Positions 48,221-58,772 of a stretch of DNA of 64,000 bases are shown here, one piece after another. This DNA comes from Fusarium oxysporum f. sp. lycopersici 4287. Lineage: Eukaryota > Ascomycota > Sordariomycetes > Hypocreales > Nectriaceae. Positions within the stretch are counted from its first letter, which is position 1; each line of letters begins with the position of its first letter. Below the pieces are notes generated by a model that was not told the origin of the DNA, did not search any database, and saw only the letters and a list, made by a program, of their open reading frames with translations. The position numbers were made by a program, and so were the translations under genes. The DNA lies in the NCBI RefSeq assembly GCF_000149955.1, contig NC_030989.1, positions 1,100,552 through 1,164,551 on the forward strand, given 5' to 3'.

Positions 48221-49511
48221 TGTGAGCTGGCGCTATTGGTCCTGTGTGAATTGATGTCTTGATCAATTCGCGTGGATGTTTGGTTAGATAAACTCCGCGC
48301 TCGTTTTATCAAAGATGTATTATTGTAATATTGAGGTGTCACCCTGCGATAAATGTGGTGTTCTTTCAAGCTTTCACTGAAGCATAGGAGGCATCTCAGC
48401 AGTGGTGGCCGTCTGTTGAGGCTGTGATAAAGCTGAACACAGCGTTTGACAGAATTGTAGCACCCGGAAACTGACGCCAGAATCCGTGAGCAACCGTAAG
48501 TATGTCAGCCCAATAGTCTAGTGAGATTTGACATGAAAGCGTGGAGAAGGTAAGACGAAGAAAGTTCCCGATAACTTTGAATGGGACTTTAAAATGATGA
48601 GTATCGAGAGTGAATGCAGAAGAGTTGATGAGAGTATAAGCTTCAAGACCTCTTGAAGCTAACAAATCGGCATAAGATGACGACGCGATGATATGTCTTC
48701 TATTCACAGTCAATGCGTTCGCCTGACTGCCTTGTTTCCAACGGCGACGGTGTGAGCAGCTGAGCCGCGGAGGCCGGCTGAGCACTTAAAGCTTGCCATT
48801 GGAGTATGAATTAAAGATGGTGGGGAGTCCGAGTGTTGGGTGGTATCAGAAGTAATGACTGTCGCATGTGAAGTGGTGTTGAGAGCAGTCATCCAACCAT
48901 CCAATGCAATGGCAGCCGAAGAGAGCAAAAGAAGGACACTCTTTCGGCTGATATGGAACCGAACCAAATTCACCTAAATATAAGAGGTGGGAGGTTCTTC
49001 AAACCCATTTTTCTGAAATTAGAAATAGATACTTAGACAATCTATGGATCAAACGTAAATATCAATAGATACACAAACTACAGACAGACACAGGCAATTG
49101 AGATCCTGGTCTTCTGGGCACGTGATTGGATCATTAATCTTTAGCCCGTGCTGTATGGATATTCGCTACGAGCCTTAGTAAGAGTTGATAGCTCCACCTG
49201 AGCTTTAAAAAGAACATCCAATGATTGCTTCAAGATCCCCCTCAAAAGACTAATTGAGTTGGGGTAACTATGATTTTGAGGCCGTTTTGATTGTATGCAT
49301 ATGATCAGCCTTATTTGAACTGCCAAGTCATAGTGCATTCCGCCGTAACCCTTCGTTACGTCCCTCCAACCAAAACACCACCACACCAAGCAAATTCGAA
49401 AGCCTGGGGTCTTGATTGATATCGCAGTATACCAGACCACACGAATTCGAGTGAGTGTGAAAAAGCCTGACCCTGCAGGTATATTGCCAGAACCTTGCAC
49501 TTCTTATCACC
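48221..49511. other. intergenic 1.3 kb
   Basis: The DUF6594 promoter is on the left and the GatB promoter on the right. Two overlapping minus-strand ORFs (48710-48973, 48396-48785) lack good ATG starts and motifs, so I do not call a gene. Confidence 0.45.
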
Positions 49512-51365
49512 ATGTCACGAATATCAACATCTATCCTCAGCAGGTATCTGTTGAAAGGACAGATACCTCGTCAAGGATGTATCAGTGCGCGCCATGTATC
49601 CAGACACACATCACTGCCATCAGCGGCCATAACCATCGCCAATACGACAAGGCGGTTGCATGCTGCTCCTGAAGTTGTCACACCACCTCCCGACCAACCA
49701 GTGCCTTTACGGAAGCAGCTCAAGGACGAAGCCAAGAAGGCCAAGAAGCAAGGCAAAAAGAAGCCAAAGGGTGATTCTCAAACTGTCGATGGCTGGGAAT
49801 TGACCGTTGGTATCGAGATTCACGCTCAATTGAACACCGCCCGCAAGTTATTCTCGCCAGCTGTTACGTCTTTCAACGATGAACCCAACAGCCATGTTGC
49901 GCTTTTCGATGTTGCCATGCCAGGAAGCCAGCCCTTGTTCCAGAAGGAAACTTTAATTCCCGCTTTGCGTGCAGCCTTGGCCTTGAACTGCGAAGTCCAA
50001 GAGGTCAGCCGATTTGACCGAAAACACTATTTCTGGTGGGATCAGCCCTCTGGATACCAAATCACTCAGTACTATGAACCCTTCGCCAAAAATGGGTATA
50101 TCACTCTTCTGGCTCGAGATGGAATTTCTCCTCAAGATGGCGAAAGGGTGACGATCGGAATCAAGCAGGTTCAGCTCGAGCAGGATACCGCCAAGACGCT
50201 CGCTCAGGCTGGCAAGGTTCAATGGCTCGACTTCAACCGTGTGGGCGTTCCTCTTATTGAGATTATTACCGAGCCTGAACTTCATCATCCTCGCACTGCT
50301 GCTGTTCTTGTGCGCAAGATTCAGATGTTGTTGAATACCGTCGATGCCTGCGTCTCGGGTATGGAAACAGGAGGTCTGCGAGCTGATGTCAACGTTTCTG
50401 TTCGAAGAACCGATGGATCTAACCCATCTCTCGGCACAAGAACCGAGATCAAGAACCTGAGTACTATCAAAGCGGTTGAAGACGCAATCATTGCAGAACG
50501 TGACCGTCAAATTCGCGAGTTAGAAGCCGGACGCTCTATTCCCAGTGAAACTCGCGGTTGGTCTATTGGGTCTACTGAAACACGGCGACTACGTGGAAAA
50601 GAGGGCGAAGTTGACTATCGATATATGCCAGACCCTGATATCGCGCCTCTTGTCATTGGAAACGACCTGGTAGGCCACTTGCGTCAGTCACTGGCTGTCA
50701 CTCCTGATTCGGAGCTGGACACTCTGATTGCCCGATTTGGCCTTACGGCCAAGGATGCGTTGTCTCTGATTAACCTGGAGAATGGTTCACGTGTTCAATA
50801 CTACTATAAGGTCCTTCGCTCCATCCAGGACAAGCTTTCGGAAGATCTCAGTGAGGCCGAGATGCCCGAGTTCAAGAGCTATTCTGCTCTGGTGGGTAAC
50901 TGGATCATCCACGAACTTGGCCGCCTGACTACCTACAAGGCTGGCCCACTTGCAGCCCGAGATCTGACGTTCACACCAGAAGGCGATTGCGAGCAAGTTC
51001 CTGACTCAGACCTGTCACAGCTTCTTTACCATCTGATACGCAAACAAATCACGGGCAAAGTTGCCAAGGAACTTCTCTTTGCCATCTATTTAAAGGAAAT
51101 CGAAGGCGGAGTCACTCAAGCAATTGCAGAGAACGATTTGTGGTTCAAAGAGATTCCCGAAGAGGAATATGAGCAGTTGGCTGATGAGGCCATGGAAGGA
51201 GAGCACAAGATCTTACAGGAGTTCGCTAGCTCTGAGACATTTCCTCAGGGCAAGCTCATGTTCCTTGTGGGAAAGATGATGCGACTCGGGCCTACTGAGC
51301 GCATCGTTCCTGCAAATGCTGAACGTGTCATGAGGGCAAAGGTTGAGGGTCTTCGAAACCCGTGA
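49512..51365 (+). CDS. PET112: mitochondrial glutamyl-tRNA(Gln) amidotransferase subunit B
   Basis: A single exon encodes 617 aa. Residues 1-~60 are basic and Ser/Thr-rich, a likely mitochondrial presequence. The GatB core begins at ~95 with 'LTVGIEIHAQLNT'. It contains 'RKHYFWWDQPSGYQITQYYEP', 'GVPLIEIITEPE' and 'METGGLRADVNVSVRR', then the C-terminal YqeY-like helical tail. With GatA and GatC/F it converts Glu-tRNA(Gln) to Gln-tRNA(Gln) in mitochondria. Initiation context CACCATG is good. The length is usual for fungi. Confidence 0.95.
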   Translation: MSRISTSILSRYLLKGQIPRQGCISARHVSRHTSLPSAAITIANTTRRLHAAPEVVTPPPDQPVPLRKQLKDEAKKAKKQGKKKPKGDSQTVDGWELTVGIEIHAQLNTARKLFSPAVTSFNDEPNSHVALFDVAMPGSQPLFQKETLIPALRAALALNCEVQEVSRFDRKHYFWWDQPSGYQITQYYEPFAKNGYITLLARDGISPQDGERVTIGIKQVQLEQDTAKTLAQAGKVQWLDFNRVGVPLIEIITEPELHHPRTAAVLVRKIQMLLNTVDACVSGMETGGLRADVNVSVRRTDGSNPSLGTRTEIKNLSTIKAVEDAIIAERDRQIRELEAGRSIPSETRGWSIGSTETRRLRGKEGEVDYRYMPDPDIAPLVIGNDLVGHLRQSLAVTPDSELDTLIARFGLTAKDALSLINLENGSRVQYYYKVLRSIQDKLSEDLSEAEMPEFKSYSALVGNWIIHELGRLTTYKAGPLAARDLTFTPEGDCEQVPDSDLSQLLYHLIRKQITGKVAKELLFAIYLKEIEGGVTQAIAENDLWFKEIPEEEYEQLADEAMEGEHKILQEFASSETFPQGKLMFLVGKMMRLGPTERIVPANAERVMRAKVEGLRNP

Positions 51366-51675
51366 TTCACCCAAAGCCAGAGGAAATGTAACAATGATTA
51401 ATAACACAATTCTTCTCCCGTCACCTGAAGTGTTCACCTAAGAACTTCGTGCCACCGCATTGTTGATTGACGATGGCTTTTAGCCCACGACTAAAGATAG
51501 TTTACCAGTCCAACAATGAGGCTTTGGCCGGGCATCACTGGTGTCACCAGTGGTTCTCTTGCGCGCTGAAGCACAAGGTAGCAAACACGGATCAGTCGAT
51601 ACAAGGCATGGCACAGTACCTAGAATAAATCTCTCTTTCTCTTCTTCTAACGTATTCTCAAAATCAAGTTTGGTT
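51366..51675. other. intergenic 310 bp
   Basis: This lies between GatB and the next plus-strand gene. The frame of the downstream gene stays open back to 51541 without an ATG. Confidence 0.4.
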
Positions 51676-52626
51676 ATGACAAACTCTGGTGCATCTACGA
51701 CAAGCTTGTTCCTCAAAACTAACAAACTCATGGCTACTATGATTCCAGCAGACGTTACAGTTCCTGCTCATGAGGACAGAGATGTCCCACGAACTTGGCA
51801 ATCCAGCCATGGTTCGACATTTAAAACAGTTGTCCACGGCGACCGAGACAGCGAGAGCGGTGTCATGACAGAGACAGTGTGGGAGACGATGAATCCATAT
51901 TCGAGTGATCCAGATGGTATATCTAATACTATACCAACAGCTTCTTTAACAATTATTACAGCGACACCTGTCGCTACTACAAACAACTATACTACATATT
52001 CTACTGCGACTCCTACCAGCAGCCAGAGCTCTGGTTCTCTGGCTTCAACATTACACCACTCTGGTGGTCTATCAGATGGAGCTATAGCTGCTATAGTAAT
52101 CGGTGTTCTCTTTGGCTTGGCCATTGCAGCCCTGGCAACATGGCTCTTGGTTCGAAAGTCACGAAGTCGCTCAAGAGTGACCCAAGTTACTCCTCTGCAG
52201 ACCCCGATCTACAGTCCTTCACCACCTAGTTCCCCATTACCAACGCCTCCCCCTCTAACAGAATCGGGTAACGACCGGATTTCGAGTTTAGAGGATTCCT
52301 GGGTCAGTTATGGCGACCGTGTCCGATCACCTACGCCTCAGCCCGCAGTGGCGGAGGTAAGAAGCTTTACTCGAGCGTGGCAGAAGCCACGGGCATATAC
52401 CGTCAGCAGAGGCCGTATGACTGAGGTGCATGGCTCAGAAGGCTCAGAGTCTCCGCCAAGTCCCGACGATGATATGTCACCTATCTCACCTCTGACTCAA
52501 GCTGGTTCTTCCCAGGCTGATCGACGTGTTGTAAGCCCTGTGTCTTTGGTTTCGAGATTCAGCACAATGTCAAACAGGACTGATCAGAATCGGGAGCGGG
52601 GAGAAAGTCAGAGGAGAGCGTTCTAA
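51676..52626 (+). CDS. single-pass membrane protein of unknown function
   Basis: The product is 316 aa from ATG 51676. The first ~130 residues are Ser/Thr/Asp-rich. One strong transmembrane segment lies at ~136-158 ('AIAAIVIGVLFGLAIAALATWLL') followed by RKSRSRSR, so the tail should face the cytosol. The tail is Pro/Ser-rich ('SPSPPSSPLPTPPP') and disordered. This resembles fungal type I stress/wall-sensor-like proteins. No clear signal peptide is seen at this start, so a missing 5' exon or a different start is likely. No known domain was recognised. Confidence 0.65.
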   Translation: MTNSGASTTSLFLKTNKLMATMIPADVTVPAHEDRDVPRTWQSSHGSTFKTVVHGDRDSESGVMTETVWETMNPYSSDPDGISNTIPTASLTIITATPVATTNNYTTYSTATPTSSQSSGSLASTLHHSGGLSDGAIAAIVIGVLFGLAIAALATWLLVRKSRSRSRVTQVTPLQTPIYSPSPPSSPLPTPPPLTESGNDRISSLEDSWVSYGDRVRSPTPQPAVAEVRSFTRAWQKPRAYTVSRGRMTEVHGSEGSESPPSPDDDMSPISPLTQAGSSQADRRVVSPVSLVSRFSTMSNRTDQNRERGESQRRAF

Positions 52627-53208
52627 TAAGGACTTTGTGCCTTGGCTCTTGGAGAGACCTTCTGCTTAATAGGGACTGGCTTAATTTCGGTGTTCCTGAA
52701 TGAGAGTGAGACGACGAGATTTTGTGCTACGGCTTTGTCGCTGACGGATAGGAGATGGGTCCGAAAGGGACCATTTTGAAGTTGTTTAGCTATTTAGTTG
52801 CGCTATAGATAGGACAGGGGAAGGCCAACGCAATTTAATTTATGCTTGAGATTAATCAAAGATGTCTCAACTTTGAATCATGTTTCAATATTCCACATTT
52901 GGTATACCCAAGGCGAAGGGGACGGTATAAGGTAGTCGGTATTATGTGGTAATCAAGAGTAGCAAGATAGATGTTAATTTTGAATCATCAGCGTTATTTA
53001 TTTGGCAAGGCCTCATTCACACTGCAAAGATTTCTGCAAAAGTCAATCATTTGTAAGCTAGTGACCAATATCGAAAGACTCCAGACTCCCTGCGTGCTGA
53101 CACACGACAATGCTCCAAAACAGAACGAAAGAAAAGGACCGCAGCAAAGCAAGGTATGTTCTCACCAACCCCATGTTGCCTCATCCTCTAGGCCCACTCC
53201 TGCTCCTT
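52627..53208. other. intergenic between convergent genes
   Basis: This is 0.58 kb of tail-to-tail spacer, AT-rich in the centre. The ORFs there have no support. Confidence 0.5.
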
Positions 53209-54129
53209 TCATACTTTTCCATTATGTTCATGACTAGGACCATGGCCATGAGCTGCCTGCAGCACTTCGTTATCATACTTTCCAGGCTGGAAAGCATAAT
53301 TCAAGTTCTCTCTGTCCTTCAAAAACATATCAACTCTTTCATCCTTGGACCTACCCGCCGCAATTGTATTACGACGGGCAACCTGCTGCCCAATGGCGAG
53401 GTTGGACTGGTTCTTCATTTCCACGAGATCGGCGCCATATTGATCTGCTCTACTCATCTGAGCAAAAGCGCCTATCATGCACATAATAACGACGAGAGTG
53501 GCAAAAAGGCCATTGGACATGTATAAAGGATCCTTGACTCTGCCATCACGGGCATCGTACCATCGTTCCCAGTCTTCCCATGTAGCATTATGTGCGGCAG
53601 ATCCGGCTCTGTGGCGCCAGGCACGGTCGGCGCTGCGGACAGTTTCGTTGAGTGTCTGAGGCCGACCACCAGTCCATCCTACACCATGGACATCGTATAG
53701 TTGACGTTTAGAGGGATCGCTAAGGAGGTCGTTGGCAGCAACAATAAGGCGATACCGTTCTAAGCGGACCTTGTGTGGTATGTTATCGATATCGGGAGCA
53801 TGGCTGTGTCGGTCGGGGTGGTAGACTTTGACAAGCTGATAGAATCGATGCTTGGTATACGAGGCGTCACTCTTCATAGCGAAGATCTCGTAGGGAGAAG
53901 GATAAGAAGTTTTGGGCCATTCAGGTACTTCATTATGGCTGAAGCTACCTCTTTGGTCGCTATTCACTGTAGCATATCGCCTATATCCGTCTATTGAGAA
54001 AGTCGTTGCTGGTGCGTAGCTAAATCGTACCCCTCTAGATGACGTTATAGACCGGATAGGCGTTATACTCGACACAGTGGGAAAGGCATTGCAGGAACCG
54101 AGAAAAACAGCAGACTTGTTCAGCGGCAT
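53209..54129 (-). CDS. membrane-anchored J-domain (DnaJ-like) co-chaperone
   Basis: A single exon encodes 306 aa. The N-terminal ~60 residues are basic and Ser/Thr-rich, a plausible mitochondrial presequence. A J domain lies at ~77-145 with the essential HPD motif in 'KVYHPDRHSH' near residue 103. A 'WEDWERWYDARDG' segment follows, then one hydrophobic segment around residues 203-222 ('LFATLVVIMCMIGAFAQM'). No Gly/Phe or Zn-finger region is present, so this is a type III J protein. It should stimulate an Hsp70; the compartment (mitochondrial inner membrane or ER) is an inference. Confidence 0.85.
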   Translation of the reverse strand: MPLNKSAVFLGSCNAFPTVSSITPIRSITSSRGVRFSYAPATTFSIDGYRRYATVNSDQRGSFSHNEVPEWPKTSYPSPYEIFAMKSDASYTKHRFYQLVKVYHPDRHSHAPDIDNIPHKVRLERYRLIVAANDLLSDPSKRQLYDVHGVGWTGGRPQTLNETVRSADRAWRHRAGSAAHNATWEDWERWYDARDGRVKDPLYMSNGLFATLVVIMCMIGAFAQMSRADQYGADLVEMKNQSNLAIGQQVARRNTIAAGRSKDERVDMFLKDRENLNYAFQPGKYDNEVLQAAHGHGPSHEHNGKV

Positions 54130-56150
54130 GACGAGTTTGTTGAGTGGCGTAAGCCCAGAGACATTGAAATCATGTTCAGCACCACGAGCTGTGAGGTTTT
54201 GGATATCGCGGATTGAGCATGTTAGAGCAGGAAACGATAGCTACAAAGATGGAGGTTTAAGTGGCGTATCACGAGTAGCGAATGAGCATGCGCATCATCC
54301 AAACCCGCAGATTCCGTTCCCCACAATCGCCGACTGAGGTGGCAGGGATTATCTAATGCCCGGGCCACCCGACAACGGCGATTGAAGCCACAGCCGGCAT
54401 GGTCACGAGACCAGATGTTTGTTCACCGAGATGTTCACCACGGTGAAGGCTGTCTCCAAAGCATCCCTGCTTCGATCTGCCGACGTCCCGAGATACCCTT
54501 GCATTCGACGACAGATTCGTTCACATTATCCGTTCGGGTTACCACTGTATTTCCTTCCAATCGCTCCCGGGTAAAATCAGTCAAAAGCAACTCCAACCGA
54601 CGATCAATTCGAAGTAAAGCAATTCATCCAGCAACCAACACTGCCGACGTATCCGGCTCTTGAAGTATTGAAATACTATCTCTCATCGAGATGAAAGACT
54701 GATTACCCTGAATCATTCGGCAATTATTTGAATGTAACCGAGCTTCCATTTGAGCGCTACCGAGGATATTATCAACTTTTAAAGGATATAAGCGCGGGAA
54801 TAATAAGTCATCATACACACCATGTCATCAGAGGCGCTACGCTAAGTCGGGAGCCTCGATCTGGACAAGATTCACGTATCTCTCGTGTTAGCTAATTCCG
54901 TTTATGCTTCTCCTCATTTGAGTCAAAGCCCGACTCCGCGATTTGGGGTAAATGGCAAGATAATGTTCGTCACATATGGGGAAGACCCGTCAAGAGGTCA
55001 ACCAGACATACGGTACCTTGGGACGGCAGTTCCTGTGTCCGTGAGCCAATGAAACCACCAGCAGTATGAGCATGACTCTTGATAGCATCGTTTTTACCAC
55101 GTTGTGAGCTGAAGTTGGTGGAGCTCATCAGCGGAATTCTTCCGGCAACCATGGCAATCACTCCACTTATCAACGACACAATTCAGTCGTCATCTCCACC
55201 GCAGGCTTTTCTCTGCTTTACTAATGCCTCTAGGGTGTTTTCTCGTGGGAATAACTCCGACGTGCAGCTCCCCTGCTGGTTTGTGTTGAGGCTCGGTACT
55301 AGCTGAGCCAGGATTGATCCTCCCGGCTTGGCTTGAGCCTCAACGTTGGTCTTAAACACTTTCCAGCTTCGCAGACGAGGGTTCTTGAAGTATCGATTTT
55401 TCACTCCAGATGAAAGACCCTAGCCAAAATAAACGGCCCAATGCTCAGTGATTTACATGATATGATTTGAAATCTCCGCGGGTACGGATACTTGACTCGA
55501 ACCTAGCCAACCATTGCCACACAATTCTCATCACCAACCTTATGACGACTGGATTATACCCTGGACACTGGCTCCGCTTCGTCTAAACCACCCCCAAGCA
55601 CAGTCTCCAGCATGGTATATCCGCGTGCCGACATATCCAGCGTTTCCCGGGTTAATAGGCCCTGCAAAGGTTCCGTCACACCATGTTGGGGACCTCCACA
55701 TTGGTAACTGGACCTATTCTCCACGCCCATCCTTGATCCTCGGCCCTTTGATGATGTTCTTGCTCAAGGACTGTTAGTGTCGTGGGTCGTTGAGCTCGGA
55801 AGATGGGATACGTTCCAATGAGCTTGACTATCACATTGGACTATCAGTTCTCGGCCTGTTGCTGATCCTACCAATGTGACCTTTTGGAACTTGCCGTTCC
55901 CACACTCCAAGAGACCGATGGAGTCGAATGTCCGTTCGTTCGTCATCCCAAAGTTGAGTTTGGGGTAGATCTCGTACCCAAGCACGAACGATGGGGATAT
56001 AAAGTTATGTCCGGGACCCTATGTGCGTTGGCCAGATCTTTCTCCAGAACTCCACCCCGAATCTCTCTATATAAGTTTGTTTCTCTCGTGTTAAGTGACC
56101 AGCTTGTCACTACTTATTTCTCATAAATCTTAGTGCAATACTCAGACGAG
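54130..56150. other. intergenic 2 kb between divergent genes
   Basis: Promoters of the J-protein gene and of the transporter gene lie at the two ends. ORFs of 60-93 codons in between lack motifs and overlap on both strands. The last ~50 bases before ATG 56151 form an A/T- and C/T-rich leader. Confidence 0.45.
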
Positions 56151-57024
56151 ATGTCTTCGGGCACTCCTCCCTCCCATGGGGCAACTACCCCTACGCAGTA
56201 CACCGATAAGGAGGAAGGCCACTATCATTGCAATCATCCCAATCATTACTATGAAGAACGAAATAGGAACGTTCAGAAGCCCCACCAGTCCATGGTGTCG
56301 CAGGTGTACAACCCTTCGTTCTTCAAGGTTGCCAATCCTGGTCCTTTGGGTTTGATCAGTTTCGCTTTGACTACCTTTGTCCTCGGCCTCTACCAGTGCG
56401 GTGCTGGGTAAATCATCCCCCTATACCTGGTCATAGTTTTACATGCTAATCCTGTGTTACAGTCTCCCTGGATCAAACCCCTTCGGCGGCGTCGGTCCTG
56501 ACCAAGCCATCTTTGGTCTGGCTGTCTTCTTCGGTGGCATTGCTCAACTTTTTGCCGGCCTTATGGAGTTCCGCGTCGGTAATACCTTTGGTACTACCGT
56601 CCATTGTTCCTACGGTGCCTTCTGGCTTGCTTTTGCCATGTTCTTCGTTCCTGATCTGGGTATCAAGGACGCATACAAGGGCGATGACCGCGCTTACAGC
56701 TTTGCATTGGGCATCTTCCTGATTCTGTGGTGCTTCCTCACTCTTATATTCTTTGTGGCCGCTCTCAAGACGAACATTGCCATTCTCATTGTTCTCGGTT
56801 TCTTGTTCCTCGCTTTCCTCTTCCTCAGCTTGGCTCAGTTTCTGCAGACCACTCACCCTACTGCTGCTATTCGAATCAACAAGACTGGAGGCGCATTCTC
56901 ATGCATCTGTGCCTTCGCAGCTTTCTATGCAGGTGCGGCTGGTATTATGACTGAGGATACGACATGGGTTCGCTTCCCTCTTGGCGAAATCGATGTCCAG
57001 CCCAAGAAGACAAACATTGCTTAA
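56151..57024 (+). CDS. GPR1/FUN34/YaaH family acetate transporter
   Basis: Two exons, 56151-56407 and 56463-57024, encode 272 aa (intron GTAAAT...TTACAG, 55 nt). A hydrophilic ~55-residue N-terminus is followed by the family signature 'NPGPLGLISFALTTF' at ~62-76. Six predicted transmembrane helices follow, with 'YGAFWLAFAMFF' and the C-terminal 'GGAFSCICAFAAFYAG'. Relatives (S. cerevisiae Ady2/Ato, A. nidulans AcpA) carry acetate or ammonium across the plasma membrane. An ATG six codons upstream (56133) is less likely. Acetate or glucose control is expected from the family but is not shown here. Confidence 0.9.
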
Positions 57025-57475
57025 GCACATGTGCTTCTAATGTTAGGGTGGAAAGCAAATGGCGGTAGGCTGCAACGTTGTTTCATAATGCATCGTGGAA
57101 TAAGAATGAATAAGTATGTTTAATACCCGAACAATATGAGGATAATATGGAGACGAATAAGACATGATATCAGAAAAGACAACATTCTAAAATTGATGAC
57201 GTCAGGTTTCACTTGCCTGAGACAAGCGTCACATACAGACTACAGGTCTTTGTGTCTTTGTTTTCAGTTGTGGTATGATCACATAGTAAAAAGCCAACCT
57301 GACTTGGTCATAGTTGTGATGAGTTTAGCAGAAGATGAATGTGTTAATTGATTTCTTAATGCATGAAATTGGCTCCCCCAGTCGTATGATGCATGCCTTA
57401 TAATCGTACAACAGACCATCGTGGGGTCTGAACTTCATTATATCCCATTTCAATCATGACAAGTTTAAGCTTTTC
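57025..57475. other. intergenic between convergent genes
   Basis: This is 0.45 kb of tail-to-tail spacer with nothing notable. Confidence 0.5.
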
Positions 57476-57913
57476 TTACAGCTTGCCCTTGACCTCTTCG
57501 GCCGCACCCTTCACCTTGCCCTTGGCCTGCTCAGCAGCGCCCTTGGCTTCACCCTTGAGCTCCTGAGCCTTGCCAGCAGCTTCTCCTCGGAGCTCTTGGG
57601 CCTTTCCGGTGGCGCTGCCACCAGTCACATCCTGGGCAACATCCTTGGCCTTCGCGGCAACGTTTTCTGAACATCCTTGTTAGCAATTGAACATCTTGAG
57701 CCAGTTGATAATTGAAAACTAACCGCCAGCCTCAATGCCGTCGACAATCTTGTCGCTCACAACACGATCAACCTTCTTGGCAGTGTCCTTGACAGCATCT
57801 GTGGCAGTTCGCTGCAAAGCAAAGCTCGTGGTGAATGTTCGAGGAGCCTGGAAGGCGATGACGCGAGGTGCGAGGGCTACACGGCGGATGACGTTCTCTG
57901 TGAGGAAAGACAT
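57476..57913 (-). CDS. LEA-like stress protein, probably mitochondrial
   Basis: Two exons, 57913-57724 and 57666-57476, encode 126 aa; the intron is GTTAGT...GTTCAG (57 nt). The first ~35 residues have several Arg, no acidic cluster and many hydrophobics, a likely mitochondrial presequence. The rest is a charged Ala/Lys/Glu/Gly-rich helix made of imperfect repeats ('GKAQELRGEAAGKAQELKGEAKG', shortened here to its repeating unit 'GKAQELxGEA'). This is the style of group 3 LEA / CsbD-like desiccation proteins that are unfolded in water and helical when dry. It is probably a stress or spore protein; a direct role is not shown. Confidence 0.75.
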
Positions 57914-58772
57914 GATGGTGGTTGCTGGTGTTTTGTTGTGGTAGAGTTTGGTTAGGATCTTTTATGTTGCGAGGTAAAGAAAAAGTCAATTGATGAAATT
58001 GAAAAGAATAGAGAGAGCTTTTCAAAAGGAGAAAGAGAGGCAAGGGAAGCTCTTGTAACTTATGTTATGACGACGGGAGCTTGTCATAGCTGTATGATGT
58101 CACTCGCGGGGAAAGAACTCCCTGTTGCGGCGCGACCAAACAAGCACGTGAGAAAAGGAGAGGTAATGATGACGCAGTGAGGCTTGAAATAAACGGGGAG
58201 AAAGCGCTGAGCTCAGAACGAGCTTGTCCTCTTTTTACGTTTTGTGTTCAATCTCATCATCGAAAGATCCCGCGGCCGATCGCTGAAGAAGGTTTGGGAG
58301 CTCTTGAGGGGAACGTGCGTTTATATAAAAAAGGCTGATGCTAGTGCAGTGGAAGGTACCATTAGATCTACGGCAAGTTTGTTAATAAGATCAATGTAAC
58401 AACTTTTAAACTCAGCTAATATAACTCACCTCGAAGTGTCAAAACACTCGTGACCTTGAAGCAGCAAGCGAAAACACCCATTCAAAGAGCTACAAAACAC
58501 ATCATAAATTATCCTAAGCTTGTCTGAGTACTTTATCGCTTTTAGAACCGAAGGCTCAAGTTTCTGTCATCTTTCCAGGCCTCACAGTTGTCCCTGACCG
58601 TATTCATTGGTTAATAGATTTGGCTTCATATCGCTTGAAGCTTATTTGCTTTCATATCTAAATCGGATTCAAATCTAGTACATTAACTCATAACAGATTT
58701 TTCAAATATCATCAGCCGTCGTTATCATGAAAAAAAAAAAAAAAAAAAAAAAGAACAAAACTTCATAAATCA
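57914..58772. other. intergenic 0.86 kb
   Basis: This is the promoter of the LEA-like gene and the 3' side of the next gene. It includes a 23-base A homopolymer at 58730-58752, with no gene seen. Confidence 0.5.

Noticed and set aside
48396..48973. two overlapping minus-strand ORFs, one with a hydrophobic start
   Set aside because: The hydrophobic one begins with GTG and lacks an early ATG; no in-phase splice joins them.
49953..50510. 185-codon ORF antisense to GatB
   Set aside because: It lies fully inside a strongly conserved gene with no independent motif.
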